The notes beneath the pieces were generated by a model that was not told the DNA's origin, did not search any database, and saw only the letters and a list, made by a program, of their open reading frames with translations. Shown here piece after piece: positions 59,367 to 64,000 of a stretch of 64,000 nt of DNA. The number at the start of each line of letters is the position of its first letter. The first letter of the stretch is position 1. Made by a program: the position numbers and the translations under genes. The stretch is from Cohnella candidum (lineage in GTDB: Bacteria; Bacillota; Bacilli; Paenibacillales; Paenibacillaceae), in NCBI RefSeq assembly GCF_003713065.1, contig NZ_CP033433.1, positions 4,341,001-4,405,000 on the forward strand, read 5' to 3'.

Positions 59367-60974
59367 ATGTACCGGGTACTGATCGTCGAAGACGAACCGT
59401 TGATAAGGGAAGGATTCAAGCGAACGATCGATTGGCCGTCCTACGGGCTGGAGATCGTCGCCGAAGCCATGGACGGGGCCGAGGGCCTTGTGCTCGCGGA
59501 ACGGCACCGTCCCCATCTCATCTTCGCGGACATCCGGATGCCGGGCATGGACGGGTTGGCTTTCGCGGCGAAGGCGGCCGAACGGCTGCCCGAAGCGAAA
59601 ATCGTCATCGTCAGCGGCTACAAGGACTATGAATATTTCCGCCAATCGCTGCAGCTCGGACTGTTCGATTATTTGCTCAAACCCGTGGAAGAGGAAGAAT
59701 TGCACCGCGTCGTGGTGAACGCCGTGCAAAAACTCGAAGAGGAGCAATCGGAGAGGCGGAAAGCGATCGAGTCGGACTCCCGCATCCAGAAAAGCGAGGG
59801 CGTGCTTCATGCGGCACTGCTGACACGGTTAACGGAGGGGGACTTGTCCCCGCTGCGCGAGTCGGCGCCGGATCCTTATCTGAAGACAATCGCTCGTGAG
59901 GAATACGCTGTTGCCGTGCTGCGCATCGATAATTTTCGCAGGCTTGCGGCCGGCGTCTATGCCGGGGACGAGGAAGCGCTGCTCTTCACTGCGGCCAACA
60001 TTTGCGAAGAGTCCATGGGCGAAGGGGCGGTCGTGTTCCGCCAGTTGAACCTGAGGAAGCAGATCACGATCATCCGAGGTTTTTCCGGGGAGCGCAAGGA
60101 GGCTGAATGGACCGAATTCCAAAGGCGGTGCGGGGAGCTGGTCTCCAACTTCGAGCGATTCGGGCGATTCGCGGTCAGTCTGGGGACGGGAACGGTCCAT
60201 GAAGGCTGGGAGGGGATCCACCTTTCCTACGCCGAGGCATGCGTGGCGGCGGAACGAACGAAATTCACCGACCGAAGCCGGGTCTTCCGGTACGAAGACG
60301 TGTCGAAGCGGGACGCTGCCGTGCCGCTGCTTTCCTCGGAATTCGAAGAAATGCTCAAGTCCGTTTGCAAGCAGCGCGATACGGACAAGCTCTCTTTGAT
60401 CCTGGACACCTTGTTCCGGTCGCCTGAAGCGGCTTCGGCGACGCGGGAGCAGATCTACAATGCTTCCGCGCGCATCTGGGCATTGGCCGACCAAGTCGGC
60501 CGGTCGACGGGTTCAGCGGATTTGGCCGATACCGTCGCGTACGACCGTTTCGCGGCGAGGTTGTGCGACGATCCCGAGGAATTGAAGGAGTGGCTCGTCC
60601 GGGAGCTGCGAGCGCGGTTCATGAAAGGTCCGCGGGTCTATACGGATTCGCGGGCGTTGATGCATGACCTGAAAGACTACGTCTCGAGGCAATTCACCTC
60701 GGACGAAGTGTCTCTCGCCCAACTGTCGGCCAAGTTCGGCATGAACATCTACCAGATCTGCCGGTTGTTCAAGCAAGAGTTCGGCGTGAACTTCCACGTT
60801 TACTTAACCGAGCTCAAGATGGAGAAGGCGAAGGAGTATTTGCGCCATTCCTCCATGCCGGTCCATGATATTGCCTTCCTGGTCGGGTTCAAGGAAACGA
60901 AGTATTTTTTCAAAGTGTTCAAGAAGCACGTCGGCCTCACGCCCACGGAGTACCGGAATCACCATAAATCGTGA
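59367..60974 (+). CDS. YesN-type AraC-family response regulator
   Basis: A 535-residue regulator. The receiver domain (1-120) has EDE, the phospho-acceptor Asp55 in IFADIRMPGMDG, VSGYKDYEYF and LLKP. A long linker sensor domain follows. The AraC DNA-binding domain is at about 430-535, with SLAQLSAKFGMNIYQICRLFKQEFG and a second helix-turn-helix ending in HVGLTPTEYR. The start is ATG 59367, six bases after the kinase stop, with GTG one codon earlier as an alternative. It probably binds the 40-bp elements at 55621 and 61043. Confidence 0.95.
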   Translation: MYRVLIVEDEPLIREGFKRTIDWPSYGLEIVAEAMDGAEGLVLAERHRPHLIFADIRMPGMDGLAFAAKAAERLPEAKIVIVSGYKDYEYFRQSLQLGLFDYLLKPVEEEELHRVVVNAVQKLEEEQSERRKAIESDSRIQKSEGVLHAALLTRLTEGDLSPLRESAPDPYLKTIAREEYAVAVLRIDNFRRLAAGVYAGDEEALLFTAANICEESMGEGAVVFRQLNLRKQITIIRGFSGERKEAEWTEFQRRCGELVSNFERFGRFAVSLGTGTVHEGWEGIHLSYAEACVAAERTKFTDRSRVFRYEDVSKRDAAVPLLSSEFEEMLKSVCKQRDTDKLSLILDTLFRSPEAASATREQIYNASARIWALADQVGRSTGSADLADTVAYDRFAARLCDDPEELKEWLVRELRARFMKGPRVYTDSRALMHDLKDYVSRQFTSDEVSLAQLSAKFGMNIYQICRLFKQEFGVNFHVYLTELKMEKAKEYLRHSSMPVHDIAFLVGFKETKYFFKVFKKHVGLTPTEYRNHHKS

Positions 60975-60984
60975 ACAACTTTCT

Positions 60985-61032
60985 CCCCCTATGCCAACTG
61001 GGACCGCGTCCCTGGCATAGGGGGATTTCTTT
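60985..61032 (+). terminator. Terminator of the GH2-kinase-regulator operon
   Basis: CCCCCTATGCCA (60985-60996) pairs perfectly with TGGCATAGGGGG (61013-61024). An inner GGGAC/GTCCC stem closes on CGC, and ATTTCTTT follows. Confidence 0.9.
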
Positions 61033-61042
61033 GCTCGCGGAT

Positions 61043-61082
61043 CGCAAAAAGTTACACCCGATTCGGCAATCGCGTCGGATTT
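61043..61082 (+). promoter_or_regulatory. Shared 40-bp regulatory element upstream of the sugar ABC operon
   Basis: CGCAAAAAGTTACACC begins the second copy of the element at 55621. A TATGCT -10-like hexamer starts at 61103, exactly 60 bases from the element start, as in the first copy. No good -35 is visible in either, which fits activator-dependent promoters. Confidence 0.6.
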
Positions 61083-61126
61083 AGGCGCCGTTCGTCCGTT
61101 GCTATGCTGTAAATACAAAGGACCGC

Positions 61127-62062
61127 ATGGCGAAAGAAGGGATGAACCCCATGATCCGGACAGACAACAAGACCGGCCGTACGAGATTGGAGAGATGGGC
61201 TCCTTACGTATTCACCGCTCCCACCCTGGTTTTCATTTTGGGCTTGATGGTGTTCCCGTTCGGCTATTCCCTGTATCTCAGCACGCTTCATTACAAATTG
61301 ACCCTTCCGCCCGCCAGCATCCGGTTCGTCGGACTGGACAATTTCCGGACGATGCTGGACAACCAAGCTTTCCTCAATGCGATGAAATGGACGTTCGTCT
61401 TCGCGATCGCGGCGGTAGCCTTGCAGGTCGTGCTCGGCATGATCATGGCGCTCGTATTGAACAGCCGGGCGTTCGGCAACAAGACGGCCCTGTTCAAGAG
61501 CCTGTTCATCATGCCGCTCATGCTCGCTCCGGTCGTATCCGCGAAGATCTGGTCGCTGCTGTTTCAAGTCCTCTACGGGCCGATCAACTACGTTCTGTCT
61601 TCGATGGGGCTCGAAAAGGTGAGCTGGAGCGGGGAGACGCTTCCGGCCAAGATTTCGATCATTCTGGTGGACGTATGGACGGCGACGCCGTTCTGCATGT
61701 TAATCCTGCTGGCGGCGCTCAAGACGGTGCCCAAAGAAATTTCCGAGGCTGCCGCCATTGACGGGGCGGGGCCGGCGGGCAGCTTCTTCAGGATCACGCT
61801 TCCGACGATCCGCAACTTCATCGCATTGGTGGTTTCCATCCGCATCATGGACGCCCTCCGCGTGTTCGACAGCGTGGTCGCATTGACGAACGGAGCGCCG
61901 GGCGAAACGACGGAGACGCTGGCGACGATCACCTACAAGACCGCCTTCCGTTACGCGGATATCGGAGCGGGATCCGCCGGATCGATTCTGTATTTCCTGT
62001 GCATCATCATCTTTTCCCTGCTTGCCTTCGCGTTCCTGAAGCGCAAGCCGGAAGCGGCGTGA
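61127..62062 (+). CDS. Carbohydrate ABC transporter permease 1 (UgpA/LacF family)
   Basis: A 311-residue permease with six helices. The first helix is at about 28-50. The ATPase-docking loop EISEAAAIDGAGPAGSFFRITLPTIRN lies near 205-231. AAAGGA precedes the ATG at 61127. The second permease follows after 16 bases. No ATPase gene is present; such importers usually share one MsmX-type ATPase encoded elsewhere. Uptake of the GH2 substrate is inferred from gene context. Confidence 0.93.
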   Translation: MAKEGMNPMIRTDNKTGRTRLERWAPYVFTAPTLVFILGLMVFPFGYSLYLSTLHYKLTLPPASIRFVGLDNFRTMLDNQAFLNAMKWTFVFAIAAVALQVVLGMIMALVLNSRAFGNKTALFKSLFIMPLMLAPVVSAKIWSLLFQVLYGPINYVLSSMGLEKVSWSGETLPAKISIILVDVWTATPFCMLILLAALKTVPKEISEAAAIDGAGPAGSFFRITLPTIRNFIALVVSIRIMDALRVFDSVVALTNGAPGETTETLATITYKTAFRYADIGAGSAGSILYFLCIIIFSLLAFAFLKRKPEAA

Positions 62063-62078
62063 AGGGAGGCGAAACCAC

Positions 62079-62909
62079 ATGAAGAGACGAACGGAACGGA
62101 CGGTCGTGTCGGTCCTGCTGGCCTTGTTCGCGCTTTACTTCCTGTTTCCGATTTATTGGACGCTGGCGACGTCGGTGAAGACCAAGGATTCCATCATCAA
62201 GCTTCCGCCGGATTGGTTCCCGATGCAGCTGACCGGTTCCCATTACGCCGACGTGTTCGCGCAGAACCACATCGGCAGAGTGTTTCTGAACAGCCTGTTG
62301 GTCGCTTCCGCGACGACGGTCATCACCGTCCTGGTCACGACGCTGGGAGCCTACGGATTCTCCCGTTTCAAATTCCCCGGCCGTAACCTATGGATCTACA
62401 CGACGATCATCGTGCGAATGATTCCGGGATTGCTGCTCATCATTCCTTATTACCTGATGTTCCAAAAAGCCGGTTTGCTGAACACGTTGTCGGGGCTCGT
62501 CATCGTGTACGTCACGGCGGCGATTCCGCTGGCGATCTACCTGTTCATGGGATTCTACGACGAGATGCCCGGCGAAATCTTCGAATCGGCTCGTATCGAC
62601 GGCTGCTCGGAGTACGGCACTTTCCTGCGGGTTGCCTTGCCGCTCGTCGTGCCCGGAATCGCCGTGACCTCCATCCTCGTGTTCATGGGGGCGTGGAACG
62701 AATTTTCCTTGTCGCTTATCCTCACGTTCTCCGATGACAAGAAGCTCTTGCCGCTGGCGATCAGCAGCCTTATTCAAGTCAATACGGATACGCCGCTCGG
62801 GGAGATTGCCGCGGCCGGAACGGTCGCGATGATTCCGGCGATCGTGCTGTCCTTAACGACGCAGAAGTATATCGTGGACGGCTTTACCGCGGGAGCCGTG
62901 AAAGGATAA
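62079..62909 (+). CDS. Carbohydrate ABC transporter permease 2 (UgpE/LacG family)
   Basis: A 276-residue permease with six helices, the partner of the preceding gene. The first helix covers about 8-30 (VSVLLALFALYFLFPIYWTLATSVK). The docking loop EIFESARIDGCSEYGTFLRVALPLVVPG lies near 166-193. AGGGAGGCGAAACCAC precedes the ATG. A 132-base gap separates it from the binding-protein gene and contains a strong AAAGGAGGTGA sequence without a convincing start codon at proper distance. Confidence 0.93.
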   Translation: MKRRTERTVVSVLLALFALYFLFPIYWTLATSVKTKDSIIKLPPDWFPMQLTGSHYADVFAQNHIGRVFLNSLLVASATTVITVLVTTLGAYGFSRFKFPGRNLWIYTTIIVRMIPGLLLIIPYYLMFQKAGLLNTLSGLVIVYVTAAIPLAIYLFMGFYDEMPGEIFESARIDGCSEYGTFLRVALPLVVPGIAVTSILVFMGAWNEFSLSLILTFSDDKKLLPLAISSLIQVNTDTPLGEIAAAGTVAMIPAIVLSLTTQKYIVDGFTAGAVKG

Positions 62910-63041
62910 ATCGCCGGGATTCGAGCCCAACCTTGAAAGGAGGTGACCGGCAGCCCGCTCCGGGCATGCGCACGGCCACACGCGTTAGCAAAGAAACGGA
63001 TTTTCATGATAGTATTCAACCAATTAGGGGGTTACCTGAAC

Positions 63042-64000
63042 ATGAAGAAAAAAGGGATTTCCAAAAGCGTCCGAGCGCTTCTCGGTTTGAGTTTGGCGGC
63101 CGCGTTCGTCCTTGCCGGCTGCTCTTCCTCCGGTAAAGACGCCGCGTCGTCCGCTCCATCCGCTTCGGCAAGCTCGAGCGGGCAGGCGGCGGTCAAAGTC
63201 GAGGGACCGAACGTATACGGCATTCAGCTGCAGGACATGGATGCCGGCGGCACGTTGAAAGGGCAATACGCAGGCAAGAAAATCGTGGTCGCCACGATGG
63301 CGGGAGACACGGAGAAGGCGCTGAAGGATGCGGCCGTTTATTTCGAGAAGGCTTCGGGCGCGAAAGTCGAAGTCCAAAGCTTCCCCGCGCAATCGTATAT
63401 GGAGAAAATCCAGCTCGACCTGCAGACGAACCACTCCTTCGATTCGATCGTCATGCCGGTGGCGCTGATCCACGGCTATGCCGAAGGCGGGCTCGTCCAG
63501 GATTTGAAGCCTTATATCGACAATAAAGCGCTGGTCAGCCCAAATCTCGACCTGGGCGATTACATCCCGAGCCTGCTCGACATTTACGGCAATTATAAGT
63601 CCAAATTGGTCGCTTTCCCCTACAAGCCGGACGTTCAGATTTTCTTCTACCGCAAAGACCTGTTCGAGGACCCGAAAATCAAGGAAAGCTTTAAGGCGAA
63701 GACCGGCAAAGAATTGAAAGTGCCGGAGACGGCGGAGGAAATGGGCGAGACGGCCGCGTTCTTCACCAAGAGCCTGAATCCGGATTCTCCTGTCACTTAC
63801 GGCTACAGCACGATGGCGGACAATACGTCCAGCCGCTGGATCTGGACCAACCGTCTGGCTGCTTTCGGAGGCAGGGACGTGGACAAAGACTTTAAACCGG
63901 CTTTCAACAATGAAGCGGGACTGAAGGCGCTCGAGTTCGCGAAGGAACTGACGAAATACGCTCCGAAACAACTGCTGACCCTCGGTTGGGACGAAGCGAA
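63042..64000 (+). CDS. Carbohydrate ABC transporter substrate-binding lipoprotein (partial, runs off the window)
   Basis: At least 319 residues of an extracellular sugar-binding protein (SBP_bac_1 type). The signal peptide ends in the lipobox LAGC (about residue 25). A Ser/Ala-rich linker follows, then the mature domain with KIVVATMAGDTEKALKDAAVYFEK, FDSIVMPVALIHGYAEGGLVQDL and IFFYRKDLFEDP. The start is ATG 63042 after TAGGGGG. The 3' end lies beyond 64000. It completes the importer begun at 61127. Confidence 0.93.
   Translation, partial: MKKKGISKSVRALLGLSLAAAFVLAGCSSSGKDAASSAPSASASSSGQAAVKVEGPNVYGIQLQDMDAGGTLKGQYAGKKIVVATMAGDTEKALKDAAVYFEKASGAKVEVQSFPAQSYMEKIQLDLQTNHSFDSIVMPVALIHGYAEGGLVQDLKPYIDNKALVSPNLDLGDYIPSLLDIYGNYKSKLVAFPYKPDVQIFFYRKDLFEDPKIKESFKAKTGKELKVPETAEEMGETAAFFTKSLNPDSPVTYGYSTMADNTSSRWIWTNRLAAFGGRDVDKDFKPAFNNEAGLKALEFAKELTKYAPKQLLTLGWDEA

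Noticed and set aside
62933..63136. A 67-codon frame after a near-perfect AAAGGAGGTGA sequence
   Set aside because: No start codon lies at proper distance from that sequence, and the frame mostly overlaps the signal-peptide region of the sugar-binding lipoprotein in another phase.

Overview
The window looks like a high-GC Gram-positive chromosome of the Paenibacillaceae (Cohnella/Paenibacillus-like). Pointers are the YwhD-PbpG-SpeE gene order, a YesM/YesN-type two-component pair, an S-layer-homology (SLH) surface protein, a Spo0E-like phosphatase, AAGGAGG ribosome sites with many TTG/GTG starts, and a B12 riboswitch, a T-box and a c-di-AMP riboswitch. Lineage is inferred from gene content; no database search was possible.

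Layout: 0-7 kb holds a YitT membrane protein, a lipoprotein, tRNA-Pro(CGG) on the minus strand, a polar amino-acid ABC transporter, tRNA-Arg(CCT), a LacI regulator and a TIM-barrel sugar isomerase/epimerase. 7-12.4 kb (minus) is a two-component system followed by a MacB/FtsX-type ABC exporter. 12.5-14.2 kb has a Spo0E-like gene, tadA with a cluster of DnaA-box sequences upstream, and a glucosaminidase-like gene. 14.2-21.7 kb is the most striking locus: a cobalamin riboswitch with terminator controls a tightly packed operon. It encodes an SLH-anchored protein with a toroid domain and two transcobalamin-type DUF4430 domains, a DUF4430 lipoprotein, then EcfT, a fused EcfA-EcfA' and an S component. 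Together they look like a cell-surface-to-membrane vitamin B12 capture relay.

21.7-27.6 kb holds an MsbA-like ABC exporter, a DUF378 protein, a GNAT acetyltransferase, two MFS transporters and a small acidic protein. 27.7-34.3 kb is a complete ABC importer (binding protein, two permeases, ATPase) with a DeoR regulator, a PHP phosphoesterase and an MgtC-like protein. 34.3-40.1 kb (mostly minus) has an orphan solute-binding lipoprotein, a zinc-finger protein, an NlpC/P60 hydrolase under a c-di-AMP riboswitch, a membrane protein and an M1 peptidase. About 40.6-43.6 kb is an AT-rich island with three unrecognised small genes. It is bounded by an IS3-family element that sits inside a short palindromic relative of its own left end.

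43.7-53.3 kb returns to core-like genes: HelD, YwhD, PbpG, SpeE, an unusual methyl-accepting protein and an alpha/beta hydrolase. A cluster of 20-bp intergenic repeats follows, then T-box-controlled argS (minus). 55.6-64 kb is a carbohydrate locus: GH2 glycosidase, YesM-like kinase, YesN-like AraC regulator, and an ABC sugar importer whose binding protein runs off the window. A shared 40-bp element lies at identical spacing before the -10 positions of both transcription units, suggesting the AraC regulator controls both.
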